From Blasia pusilla (lineage: Eukaryota; Marchantiophyta; Marchantiopsida; Blasiales), in NCBI GenBank assembly GCA_050084515.1, contig CM114272.1:11036001-11100000 (forward strand): 64,000 nucleotides of DNA, given 5' to 3'. Shown in pieces: positions 1-8,449 of the stretch. Position 1 is the first letter of the stretch, and each line of letters starts with the position of its first letter. A program made the position numbers and the translations under genes. The notes beneath the pieces were generated by a model. That model worked only from the letters and a program-made list of their open reading frames with translations. It had not been told where the DNA came from and did no database searches.

Positions 1-240
1 GTATGTCCTTATATAGCAATCCATGGATGTCAATAGGCCTGCTCAAGTAGGGTTTAACACTAGTTGTGTTATCTTCCTCGTGAACAAGCGTAAAATAGTT
101 TATAGGGATTTTATAGTTAGGCATTTCGGGGTTCGATGTTACGAAGAAGTGATTGCCTCGGCACTTCCATTTGTGATACCTGTTGTGAGAGAATGGAGAA
201 TGTACATCATAATTTTGTATTGAAAAAGGAGAACTTCCTA
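1..240. other. unassigned left edge
   Basis: A short open frame (23-223, plus strand, 66 codons) matches nothing I recognise. The stretch lies just outside the part that can be matched to the palindrome-bearing transposon, so it may be flanking DNA or an unrecognised inner part of copy 0. Confidence 0.3.
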
Positions 241-298
241 TAGAGTTCACCTTGCATCTACCGGGTTGCAAATTTACCGCAAGTCTCCATTGGGTGAA

Positions 299-506
299 TG
301 CAACCTGTCGGAACCCGACGGGTTGCAAGTGCTCATGCTTTTGCAATTTTCTGGAATGATGCAACTCATCTGAAAGCGACGGGTTGCTCTTAGCCAACCA
401 TGGGCTGCTCTAAGCCATCAACTTGTCGCCTTCCGACGGGTTGCTCATGGACAAAAAAATCACAATACACTTGTAAAACAACTCGTCGGACTTCAACAGG
501 TTGCTC
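299..506. repeat. palindrome cluster in copy 0
   Basis: At least four imperfect copies of the element's palindrome (half-site GCAACCCGTCGGA, then its reverse complement) lie at about 299-326, 361-387, 425-451 and 481-507. They lie beside the exon at 651-1148, in the position equivalent to the last intron of the minus-strand gene of copy 1. Confidence 0.8.
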
Positions 507-650
507 CAATGTTAGGATTATAAAGAAGTTCTCTGGGGTTGAGCGAAGTTCTTTGGGGACGTGTTGCACATTATGTCACTATACTGAGAGTAGACCAGTG
601 GCCAAGTAGCTCTTTGTTGTTGACATTGTTTCCAACGTGCTTCTTTATAG

Positions 651-1148
651 ATGAACCACTCCTATGTTTACTGCTTTGTTCGGCCCGAGCACAACTTCCA
701 GGTGTTTAAGATCCTGGATCCTGTGGTTCCATGCTCCGATGGGTATAGCTTAGATAGTTTATACAATTCCCCCCCCCGGGAATTTACATGCAAGACGGTA
801 CCCCATTACTTGGAGGAAGGGAAAAGTCGCCAAGCCTGATGCAAACGCTCATCGAGTGACTTGGTGTTCGACTTAGTAGGCCTTTTAGGGGCGAGTATCA
901 GAGGCGCCTGGCAGAGTGGCAGGAACATTCTCTGCCTTGAGGGAAGGCAGCAACTGTTTGACCTTTGCAAGGAGGCAAAGGAAGATTATGACAGGCTAGT
1001 TGGGACAAAAAACTCTCCTCCGAAGCCGAAAGCTCCGGTTCCAGACCCACCATTGGTAGTGACACCATCGTCACTTCCCACGATTCCAAAAATCGGCAGG
1101 GCAAGGCCGATAGTAATCTTGGAAGAGCTCTTGGACGATGACGAGTGA
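651..1148 (+). pseudogene. methyltransferase-like C-terminal exon, copy 0
   Basis: A polypyrimidine stretch and AG at 649-650 precede ATGAACCACTCC, the same splice-acceptor context as in copies 1 and 2. The exon encodes a segment ending in YNSPP, then after a C-run (about 770-778) a helix and beta strand with SAM-binding motif I character (FDLVGLLG, followed by SGRNILCLEGR). A Pro-rich tail ends in DDDE and a stop at 1146-1148. The C-run is longer than in copy 2 and pushes the frame off; a TGA follows near 858-860. Family knowledge: beta-class N6-adenine/N4-cytosine methyltransferases have GDxVLDPFxGSG here, and this copy keeps only the first Asp. It is the terminal exon of an inverted element copy and is not functional. 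Confidence 0.65.
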
Positions 1149-1190
1149 GTTCAAAGAACTCAAGGACCCAGCTTGACTGCAGCGTTTGGA

Positions 1191-1729
1191 GGGGGGCTGG
1201 TATTCTGGTAGGAGAGAGTAAGAGAGGAGAGGAAGAGAGGAAGAGAGGAGAGTCTCTCTTAAAAAAAAAGGGCCAAATCCGGCTCCTCTCTTCAAAACTT
1301 TTTGACATATTTGAAATTTTTGTTTGCTTTCAAATTCAGGAAATCTTTAGAAGAGAGTATTAAGTGGTCCACATTTGGCCCTAAAAAAACCTCCTCTTTT
1401 CTGGGGGCGAGAAAAAAGGAGACATCATAAGACCACTACAAACATTTTTCCATCACTCTCCATGTGAGCATAAGTTTCTTAACATTCCCTGTCTCGGTCA
1501 ACAAAAAGCAGTGCCCTTGGTATTCTTGTTGCAAGACCACCCGGATGCCAACCTCTCTTTTTGCACGGATTGTTGCCTGCATCATGGCCTCCCCTAAATT
1601 GCTCCATAACCAACTTTCTGTTGGTTATGAATGGTGTCTGCTCAAGACCAACTTTGTGAAATGTGAACACATCAGATCCTAAGGCTGAGAAACCGAGAAG
1701 TTGCACCCCTCCCAACCCATAAGAAAGCT
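1191..1729. other. spacer between copy 0 and copy 1, no gene seen
   Basis: The stretch starts with an AG-rich tract (about 1207-1260) resembling the reverse complement of the CT-rich tract inside the right TIRs (12840-12900). Unique-looking sequence follows. The 72- to 78-codon open frames on both strands show no family signature. No palindromes occur here. Confidence 0.4.
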
Positions 1730-1811
1730 CACCATAAGAAAGGAAAGAATTTTAGAAGTGATTTTCTTCCATCCTGCACCCACGACGATCTAACAGGTTG
1801 GGAATCTGAAA

Positions 1812-2237
1812 TGGCAATCCGACAGGTATTAGGAATCCTGCACATCTTAGACAAGAAAAGAAGCCTACAACTGGTTTGACAAATGTAGGGGAACGAGCCA
1901 AAAGTTAAGAAGCCCGCCACAATGCGTCAGAAGTTGGTCTCAAAGGGAAAGAGTCCGATCACTCAAGCAGTCAACCTGTCGGAATCCGACAGCTTGCCTG
2001 GAAATGGTTAAAAAGTTGCAGTGGGCAAAAAGCAAAAAGTTGCAACCCGTCGGAATCATATGGGTTGCAGAATTGTAATTCTGAGTAGCTAAAAGAACAC
2101 AATCCACAAGTCCCAAAAAATATTCCAGCAAACTTTTACAAACACCATTATGGGTTGAAAAATCTCGCGTCCTTTATTACCTTCGGAGGAACCTCGGAAA
2201 TGTACATTTGACCTAGTCTATGATTTCTTCAGCCTCG
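1812..2237. repeat. extra partial TIR, direct repeat of 2508-3112
   Basis: The order of landmarks matches the second half of the left TIR: GGCAATCCGACAGGT, AAGAAGCCTAC, GAGTCCGATCA, a palindrome, AGTTGCA blocks, ACTTTTACAA, and TGTACATTTGACCTAG against TGTACATTTGATCTAT. The outer left end of copy 1 therefore contains one and a half TIRs. This could reflect a nested insertion, unequal exchange or an aberrant transposition. Confidence 0.7.
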
Positions 2238-2646
2238 TCATCTACAAATTTACTCCTAACTCTCCTCGGTGACAGTACCAAAGGAATGTCTTGGGATATA
2301 AGTGGCTCCTCTGGCCGATTGTAGACGGGGATCGAAAATTTTGGTGAATTTGAGAGCCTTGGCCCTCCCCTAGCTACACCATAACGGTCCCGTGTAACCT
2401 GATTTGAGTCCCACCGCCTTCCTCGGCAGTATACCTTGTACGCTCTGCAATGTGACACCCATCCAGTATCAATATGTGCTCCGTCCCCGGTAATACCATT
2501 ATGGCAATCGCACAGGTAGTAGGAATCCAACACGTCTAAGAGAAGAAAAGAAGCCTACGCCTGCCTTTACGAGTTGAGGGGAAGGTGCCAAGGGAAAAAG
2601 CCCGCCAGACTGCCTCTTAGTTGGACCAACAGGGAAAGAGTTCGAT

Positions 2647-2679
2647 CAGGCAACCTGTCGGAATCCGACAGGTTGCCTG
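2647..2679. repeat. 33-bp perfect palindrome in left TIR
   Basis: The left arm CAGGCAACCTGTCGGA (2647-2662), centre base 2663 and right arm TCCGACAGGTTGCCTG form a perfect inverted repeat. Relative to the family consensus both arms carry the matching change (CCTG on the left, CAGG on the right), so symmetry is kept. Confidence 0.9.
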
Positions 2680-2696
2680 GAAGTGGTAAAAAGGTG

Positions 2697-2941
2697 CAGT
2701 GGTCAAAAAGTGAAAAGTTCCAAGTAGGAGAAATCCGACGGGTTGCAGTGGTCAAAAAGTGAAAAGTTGCAAGCAGGAGAAATCCGACGGGTTGTAGTGG
2801 TCAAAAAGTGAAAAGTTGCAAGCAGGAGAAATCCGACGTGTTGCAGTGGTCAAAAAGTGAAAAGTTGCAAGCAGGAGAAATCCGACGTGTTGCAGTGGTC
2901 AAAAAGTGAAAAGTTGCAAGCAGGAGAAATCCGACGGGTTG
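2697..2941. repeat. 49-bp tandem array, five units
   Basis: Five head-to-tail units of 49 bp (2697-2745, 2746-2794, 2795-2843, 2844-2892, 2893-2941) differ by only a few bases. Each starts CAGTGGTCAAAAAGTG (one starts TAGTGG) and ends in the palindrome right arm ATCCGACGGGTTG or ATCCGACGTGTTG. Each unit therefore carries one palindrome half-site. The right TIR (about 13120-13170) shows about one unit, so the array expanded on the left side only. Confidence 0.95.
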
Positions 2942-3170
2942 CAAAATAGAAGTCCACGGAGTACATAGACAATCACATTCGAAAAGACAAAAAATGTTCA
3001 ACAAACTTTTACAAGCATCACCATCGTTCGAAAAAATCTTCTGCTTTACATCATCCGAAAAAAGCTCGGAATTGTACATTTGATCTATTCTATGAAATCT
3101 TTTGCCTCATCATAAAAAAACTCCCTACTCCAAACGCTGCAGTCAAGCTGGGTCGTTGAGTTCTTTGAAC

Positions 3171-3682
3171 TCACTCGTCATCGTCCGAGAGCTCTTGCAA
3201 AATTACTTTCGGCCTTGCCCTCCCGATTTTTGGAATTGTTGGAAGTGACGATGGAGTCACTACCAAGGTGGGTCTGGAACCGGAGCTCTCGGCTTCGGTG
3301 GAGAGTTGTACGCTCCAACAAGCCTTTCGTATTCTGCCTTTGCCTCCTTGCAAAGGTGAAACAGTTCCTGCCTTCCCTCGAGGCAGAGAATGTTCCTGCC
3401 ACTCTGCCATGCGCCTTTGATTCTTGCCCCTAAAAGTCCCACTAAGTCAAACACCAAGTCACCCGGCCTAGAGCAGAGCTCGATGAGCGTTTGCATCAGG
3501 GCTAGCGACTTTTCCCTTCCTCCCAAAAGTGGGGTACTGTCTTGCATGTAAATTCACGGGGGGGAATTGTACAAACTATCTAAGCTGTACCCATCTGAGC
3601 ATGGATCCACAGGATCCTGGATCTTGAACAACTGGAAATTGTGCTCGGGCCGAACGAAGTAGTACACGTAGGAGTGGTCCAT
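3171..3682 (-). pseudogene. ParB/methyltransferase-like gene, exon 4 (copy 1)
   Basis: On the minus strand TTTACAG at about 3683-3689 precedes ATGGACCACTCC (exon start 3682). The exon runs to a TGA at 3171-3173. It encodes YYFVRPEHNFQ and SLYNSPP, then LMQTLIELCSRPGD, LVFDLVGLLG (SAM-binding motif I position) and SGRNILCLEGR, a helical stretch and a Pro-rich acidic tail ending SDDDE. The order 'aLi..cs.pGDlVfD...G' followed by 'gR..l.lE' is typical of beta-class DNA methyltransferases. The usual FxGxG glycines are largely lost. A C-run near 3558-3565 causes a frameshift relative to copy 2. A neighbouring intron with palindromes separates it from exon 3. The family assignment rests on motif order and is an inference. 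Confidence 0.6.
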
Positions 3683-4206
3683 CTGTAAATAAGCACGTTG
3701 GAAACAATGTCAGCAACTAAAGAAGTCGGCTTGAGAACATTTTCAATTACTAACTTTGGATCAACCTGTCGGAGTCCGACGGGTTGTTTTGTCCCGGACC
3801 AACCCGTTGGGCTCCGTTGTTTTTTTCCGTGAGCAACCCGTCGAAAGGCGACGGGTTGCTGGCCTAGAGCAGCCCATGCTTGCCTGAGAGCAACCCGTCG
3901 CTATCAGACGGGTTGCGGTTTTCGAAACACAGGGAAAAACCAAAAGCAACTGCAACCCGACGGGTTGTAGGTACACCACGGTTTTCCCTGTGTATGTGGG
4001 AAAGATGCAACCCGTCGGAAACCGACGAGTTGCTCTCAGCCGAGCATGGGCCGCTCTAAGCCAGCAACCCGTCGCCTTCCGACGGGTTGCTCATGGACAA
4101 AAAAAACGGAGATTGACACTCATTATACTCACTCAACGGAGATGAACACTCATTATATACATCATTAAAATATAATTGAGATTATAATACAAAAATTGAG
4201 CCTTAC
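3683..4206 (-). other. intron 3 of the ParB/methyltransferase-like gene (copy 1), with palindromes
   Basis: On the minus strand the donor GTAAGG (4206-4201) follows exon 3, and the acceptor TTTACAG precedes exon 4. Inside lie at least five palindromes or halves at about 3763-3788, 3834-3860, 3890-3917, 4008-4035 and 4063-4092. The rest is AT-richer filler. Copy 2 has the same intron position (18782-19300), also with palindromes. Confidence 0.6.
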
Positions 4207-5621
4207 CCGAATCTCACTCATCGCGGATCGGAGTGGGTACTTGTTTTTTATAATCCACGATTGCGCACCTCTTGACGCACTTTAGCGACCTCTTGACGCA
4301 CTGGAGGTTGAAGAGCTCGTCCTCGCTCCCTCCAATCAACACCAAGAAGCTGCCCCTGTCACTCAGATAGGCGTCTGCAAAGGAGAACAATAGCGCAATC
4401 TAGTCATAAGAGAGCGGCACATTCCACTCAGGTACCTCGTCCGATGGATTCTCGCCCCAAAGTCGCAACCCCGAGGGTAGATCAGCGATCAAGAGATCCA
4501 CCGCAACCTCTTCGACCACTCCATTCACCGTCCAGGCAACGTGCCCATTTCGTTGGAGCTTCCGTCCCAGCGTTGTCAATTTATCGATGGCTGGTGTCGA
4601 TGCTTGAGAATCAAGCTCTTGACTCATCCAAGAAAGGAGTGAACTAAAGGAGGACGCTTGTCCGGTCGTTGTTTGTCTGTGTCTTCCCAAGGATGATGGA
4701 TGTATTCTTCTTGGGACAACCCCGCACCTCTCGCTTCGCTTCTCCCAAGTCTGCGGACGGCTTGTCGGGGTCTCTATGACCTCAGACTCTAGTGGGGTTT
4801 TTTTCTCTGAGGACCTGGTCCGACCCTCTCTCCCTCCTCGCCCGGAAGATTCCGCCTCTGGCCTTGAATCTTCAGCCTCTCTTTGGGAAGACTCGGCCTC
4901 TGAATTTTTCCCTCCTCGCCTTTCCTTTGAGACCATTTGTGGATTCGTCTTTGGTGTGCGGACCTTGGAAGCCAACTCACTGGTATCTTGTGGGCTGCTC
5001 TTGCATCTCCTCCGAAGAAGTCTTGCCGCACAAAATTGGGGATGTCGTCTTGTCCTGAGGCCACTGCATCATGAAGCACTTGGAAATCCTTATTGGTGAT
5101 GTCTTCAGGGTTGTTGAAGTCGAGCCAAATGGGGCAATTCTCCACCTCCCAATCGGACATGTGTTGCCCCATCTCCATGTCGTACTTGGAGAATGTCTCT
5201 GCATCCGGCGGCGAAGCCCACAATTTCAAGGCTTCCGGTAATTTTCCCCACGTACTTGCATTCTTACACTGGACGAGGTACCTAAAGACCATTCGTTGGC
5301 AGCTTTTAGTCAAACAGAATCGGCCGTCTGCTCCTGTAGATCTCGCTTCTTCTCGCTGTCTCCCTCCGCTCTAGCTCTAGTGCAGCGCTCTTCTTCTCGG
5401 CCTGTATCTTCGACCAGCAAAGGATGGTTACGGCTGCATCTTGGGAAATAAACTTATTTGCCCAAGTTTTCTTTTTAATCTGAGCACCCTTTGCAAGCAT
5501 CTGATTGACAAGGGCATCGCCCAAGAACCCCCTGTACTCTCCCGGGTGCGTCGTAAGCACCTTCCTCACCCGATTGCAGTCCTGGATCCAGTGGTGGGTG
5601 ACATTCCCCTCCGATACAATC
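4207..5621 (-). pseudogene. ParB/methyltransferase-like gene, exon 3 (copy 1)
   Basis: The exon starts at 5621 after GATGTGCAG, joining exon 2 in frame (AC|G). The first part is helical and basic (VTHHWIQDCNRVRKVL; CWSKIQAEKKS). It continues after a frame break with LPEALKLWASPPDAE and FNNPEDITNKDFQVLHDAV. A Ser/Glu/Arg-rich linker leads to a conserved block: VDLLIADLPSGLRLW, IALLFSFADAYLSDRG, FLVLIGGSEDELFNLQ. That block is the catalytic half of a beta-class methyltransferase, with DLPS where active enzymes have (D/N/S)PP(Y/F/W). Breaks: frame change near 5300, another near 4980, and TAG at about 4399-4401 where copy 2 has CAG. Motif IV precedes motif I (exon 4), the permuted order. Catalysis looks lost. 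Confidence 0.6.
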
Positions 5622-6374
5622 CTGCACATCCAAACTCAACCCGTCAGGAAATTACATGGGTTCCTGCAACCCGTCGGACTCCGACGGGTCGTCGCAGCTC
5701 AAGGTCGGATTCTAGGAACGAGCTAAATGATGCAACCCGTCGGAGTCCGACGGATTACATTCAGATTTGCTGATGCCTGGTTTCAACCCGTCGGACTCTG
5801 ACGGGTTGTGCAACTGAACATACTAACGTGAACATAGCAACCCGTCGGAGTCCGACAGGTTGCGCAATTGAATGGAAACTTGCAATTTGACGCGAAATTT
5901 GGGGAACCAACTTCTGAATGCAACCCGTCGGACTCTGACGAGTTGATTTCGGCCAAAAATAGTTTCGAGGCAAGCAACCCGTCGGACTCCGACGGGTTTC
6001 TTTGGGCAAAAAACATTCTAAACCTGCGGTCAGTTGAACAACTCGTCGGAGTCCGACGAGTTGCATTCTTCAAAAAACATCGTGACAAGGCGGCGAGTCG
6101 AGCAACCCGTCGGACTCGCGGTTTGTTTGGGCCAAAACTAATTAAATTGGTAAATCGAACAACTCGTCAGAGTCTGACGAGTTGCATTCTTAAAAAAACA
6201 TCCGAAAAAGCGTCGAGTCGAGCAACCCGTCGGAGTCCGACGAGTTGCTTTCGGCAAAAAAAAACCTAACCCATTCATCAATCGAGCAACTCGTCGGAGT
6301 CCGACGAGTTGCGTAAGTGTTAAATCATCCCAACAACCGTCCCGACGAGTTGCGTAAGTGTTAAAGATACTCAT
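5622..6374 (-). other. intron 2 of the ParB/methyltransferase-like gene (copy 1)
   Basis: The acceptor GATGTGCAG is at the 5622 end. The donor position (6374-6373) reads AT instead of GT, whereas copy 2 has an intact GTAAGT at the same place. Almost the whole intron is a palindrome array (see 5666-6351). The splice phase fits exons 2 and 3. Confidence 0.55.
5666..6351. repeat. spaced palindrome array in intron 2 (copy 1)
   Basis: Eleven palindromes of 25-27 bp begin at about 5666, 5732, 5783, 5837, 5920, 5974, 6038, 6102, 6159, 6222 and 6286, with a degraded twelfth at 6331-6351. Start-to-start distances are 51-83 bp, mostly 54-66. Several are perfect dyads. Spacers are partly similar to one another (for example the repeated CGTCGAGTCGA and GGCAAAAA blocks), so the array looks like a degenerate tandem repeat. 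Confidence 0.9.
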
Positions 6375-6847
6375 GTGTTCATGGCATGCATTGCCATCTC
6401 CACCGTCGCCATGTGATGAGGGAATGGGTGAAGGACCACTGCCTTCACGCAAAAATGTGCCTCCAATGAGTTGGGCCGCTCCTCCGCAAACTTGGTCCAC
6501 GCCATGAACCTGTGATTTCCATCCTAGATGAAGAAATGCAGATTCCTCATCCACCTGGATTCCGTGCCCTCAACTTGCCTTCTGAAATCCTGGTCTCGCA
6601 TCCTCCAAAATGTGTCGAGCTTTTCCAAGTCCTCCTCCGTAACCAGAGCTTGGGTTCCATGCTCGTCGTAAGGCTGAACATAGAAGGGAGGAAAGCTGTC
6701 GACGTAGGATGCTGTCGCCGTTGATTGTTTAAGCTTCGCGATGTCCTCGTCGGACTGAATTTCGCGGACGTATTCCATTGTCCGCAATCGGCAGAGTGGA
6801 ATCCTAGGGGCGTTGTGGCCCTCCATGAGTGCCATCTGCTTTACCAC
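6375..6847 (-). pseudogene. ParB-like domain exon 2 (copy 1)
   Basis: The acceptor TCTGACAG precedes the exon start at 6847. The product contains RIPLCRLRTMEYVREIQSDE (the I..lr.......Q e...l..SI-type N-terminal ParB segment), a middle helical part (LVTEEDLEKLDTFWRMRDQ), and FFI-stop-DGNHRFMAW. DGNHRFMAW matches the GxxR/DGxHR..A signature of ParB/sulfiredoxin-fold domains. The stop at about 6521-6523 (TAG) replaces the TGG (Trp) found in copy 2. The exon ends MAMHAMNT before a mutated donor. Family knowledge: ParB-like domains are often fused to beta-class methyltransferases in phages and plasmids, which agrees with exons 3 and 4. The ParB call is by motif only. Confidence 0.6.
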
Positions 6848-6937
6848 CTGTCAGAACCAGGACAAGATCAATAAGCTACATAGAATTCCCAATGAATTGC
6901 AATTCACATAATTCAAAAAACCCATATCCTCTCTTAC

Positions 6938-7530
6938 TCGCTCGAAAATGGGGTCGGTTTCTTCACCAGCTAACTTTTCTGAGACAGAAGCTGGCAAATC
7001 GAGTGGGAACTCGTCGATCCGATAGAGGTCGATGTCTTCCGCCGGGCTTGGAGTCGAGAATGACCGCTCTCCGCTTCTTCGGCCATGTCCACCATCTCCA
7101 CACTGGCGGTCCTCATGACCTCGTCGTCATCGATTTGAACTTCTGGCGTTTCCACTATGTTGATTGTGTCCCCGGACTTCATGGGGGACATTTCCCGCAT
7201 CTCAACACTTTCGGTTGGACGGGCAAGGCTATCGTCAATGGCTATCGCTTTTTCCCTCCTCGCTTTAGCCAATTCTGCTCTCCTCACCGACGCGTCCAGA
7301 CGCTTCTTTTCTCTCTTTTCGTCGACGATCCTTTTCTTCAAGGCCTGCGACGTCTCAGCCTCTGCGTTCTATTTATCGAGCGCCTCTTGAACACGTCTCG
7401 CAAGAAGCACTTGGTTGTGCATCTCCGCTTCCCTTTCCCGTTCCTCGATTTCCTGCTGCCTAATTTCATTCGCCGAACGAGGCCCAGGAGATGCTGACCG
7501 CCGTGTGAAACGCCCCTTTGTATCTAATCA
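6938..7530 (-). pseudogene. coiled-coil N-terminal exon 1 (copy 1)
   Basis: The minus-strand donor GAGCGA|GTAAGAG at 6938/6937 ends the exon. The frame reads PGPRSANEIRQQEIEERERE, MHNQVLLARRVQEALDK, a TAG where copy 2 has CAA, then a Lys/Arg/Glu-rich coiled-coil-like stretch. An acidic Ser/Glu region and DIDLYRIDEFPLDLP end at ETDPIFER. It joins exon 2 in phase 0. No in-frame ATG was found upstream; copy 1 lacks about 170 bp present in copy 2, where a start at 23095 is possible. The order (charged coiled coil, then ParB-like) suggests an oligomerisation or tail region. No enzymatic role is visible. Confidence 0.5.
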
Positions 7531-7598
7531 GCTGCTGCGCGGGAGAGTGAGGAATAAAGATCGCGAAATGAGAAACCAGAAATGAGCGATTTCTGCCC

Positions 7599-7606
7599 TA
7601 TTTATA
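7599..7606 (-). promoter_or_regulatory. TATA box, minus-strand gene (copy 1)
   Basis: TATAAATA on the minus strand within AAAAGTATAAATAGGGC lies about 70 bp upstream of the first coding-like sequence of exon 1. The identical motif in the same context occurs in copy 2 (23373-23380). Confidence 0.6.
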
Positions 7607-8449
7607 CTTTTATAGCCGTTGGGCTGACCGTTGGTCCCGTCGTCCTTTCGACGGCGACGTGCCGGAGGTTACGGAAGTCCGGAGATGAAAAATGGCAACC
7701 CGTCGGAGTCCGACAGCTTGCGCGCCTCCGCCATCTTGGATACGTTGCCACGTGTCGCGAGCAACCCATCGGAGACCGACAGGTTGAGCGCCTCCGTCGT
7801 CTTTGGAAAAGAACGCAAGGTACCCGCGCAATCCGTCGGAGACCGACATGTTGCGCGCCTCCGCCGTGTTTGGGACGGGAACGGGATGTACCCAGGCAAT
7901 CCGTGGAAGACCGTTGGGTTGCACGCTTCCCTCGTCAAGGGTTAAGAACGCGGGCTTCCCGTGCAAGTCGTCGGAGTCCGGCTGGCTGCACACTTCATGT
8001 AAGCACCACAAGGCGAGGCCCTTGCGCAACCCGTTGGAGGGCGACGGGTTGCACGCCTCGCCGTCTTTGGGCAAATAGGTGAGGCACCCGCGGAACTCGT
8101 CGTGAACAGACGGTTTGCACGCCTCCGGCATCTTCGGGCAAGAAGGAGCGGTATCCGAGCAACTCGTTGGAGAGCGACGGGTTGCTCGCTTCGACAATGT
8201 TTGGCAGAAGCGTGCAACCCGTCCGAACCCGACGGGTTGCAGGCTTCGGTTAGCTTCGGGTAATGTTTGAGTTACCAGGACTCCGACGGGTTCCAAGTGT
8301 GATTCGCAACCCTCTTCTTCCCAAATCCGGTAACATATTGCAACAGAATTGAATGTGTTACAAAATTGGATCCATTGTGTCAGACAATGTCACCCACCGA
8401 ATTCATCTTGTCAGTAAAAATATGTCAGGAGTATCTGTTTTCCTATTCA
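7607..8449. promoter_or_regulatory. shared divergent promoter region (copy 1)
   Basis: About 840 bp separate the minus-strand TATA box (7599-7606) from the plus-strand TATA box (8450-8459). The region has no supported coding sequence; open frames up to 228 codons on both strands are produced by the GC-rich repeats. Most of it is a regular palindrome array. Copy 2 keeps the same layout (23381-24350). Confidence 0.6.
7695..8240. repeat. 66- to 68-bp periodic palindrome array in promoter (copy 1)
   Basis: Nine degenerate palindromes start at 7695, 7761, 7828, 7896, 7963, 8026, 8092, 8159 and 8214, giving spacings of 66, 67, 68, 67, 63, 66, 67 and 55 bp. Spacers share motifs (GCGCCTCCG, GTCTTTGGG, GAGGCACCCG), so the unit is an old tandem repeat of about 66 bp containing one palindrome. 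A half-palindrome follows at about 8280-8292. Confidence 0.9.

Larger units (their letters stand above)
241..1190 (-). mobile_element. transposon family copy 0, inverted fragment
   Basis: Read on the minus strand, this stretch corresponds to the zone just inside the left TIR of copy 1 (about 3120-4090) and of copy 2 (about 18235-19180). It holds the last exon of the methyltransferase-like gene followed by an intron with palindromes. The match ends near 1190, just past a GCGTTTGGAG motif that in copy 1 borders the TIR. The TIR itself is replaced here by AG-rich sequence. The element runs in the opposite direction to copies 1 and 2, so copy 0 and copy 1 are head to head. The far end is cut by the window or by truncation. 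Confidence 0.75.
2237..3130. repeat. left terminal inverted repeat of copy 1
   Basis: It pairs in inverted orientation with 12905-13620. Shared blocks include TACTCCTAACTCTCCT, GGCTCCTCT, CGATTGTAGACG, CATAACGGTC, AGTCCCACCGCCTTCCT, the TGTACATTTGATC block and CCAAACGC at the inner edge. It is longer than its partner, mainly because of the 49-bp tandem array at 2697-2941. Confidence 0.75.

Noticed and set aside
898-1308. 136-codon minus-strand ORF
   Set aside because: Antisense shadow of the methyltransferase-like exon of copy 0.
5666-6351. CRISPR array
   Set aside because: Repeats are symmetric dyads that vary in sequence, spacers are partly related to each other, no cas genes are present, and the context is a spliced eukaryotic transposon.
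7582-8296. Overlapping long open frames on both strands in the divergent promoter (166 and 228 codons)
   Set aside because: They are GC-rich repeat artefacts. Arg/Ser/Pro-rich repeats arise from the palindrome array in every frame, and copy 2 does not preserve the same frames.
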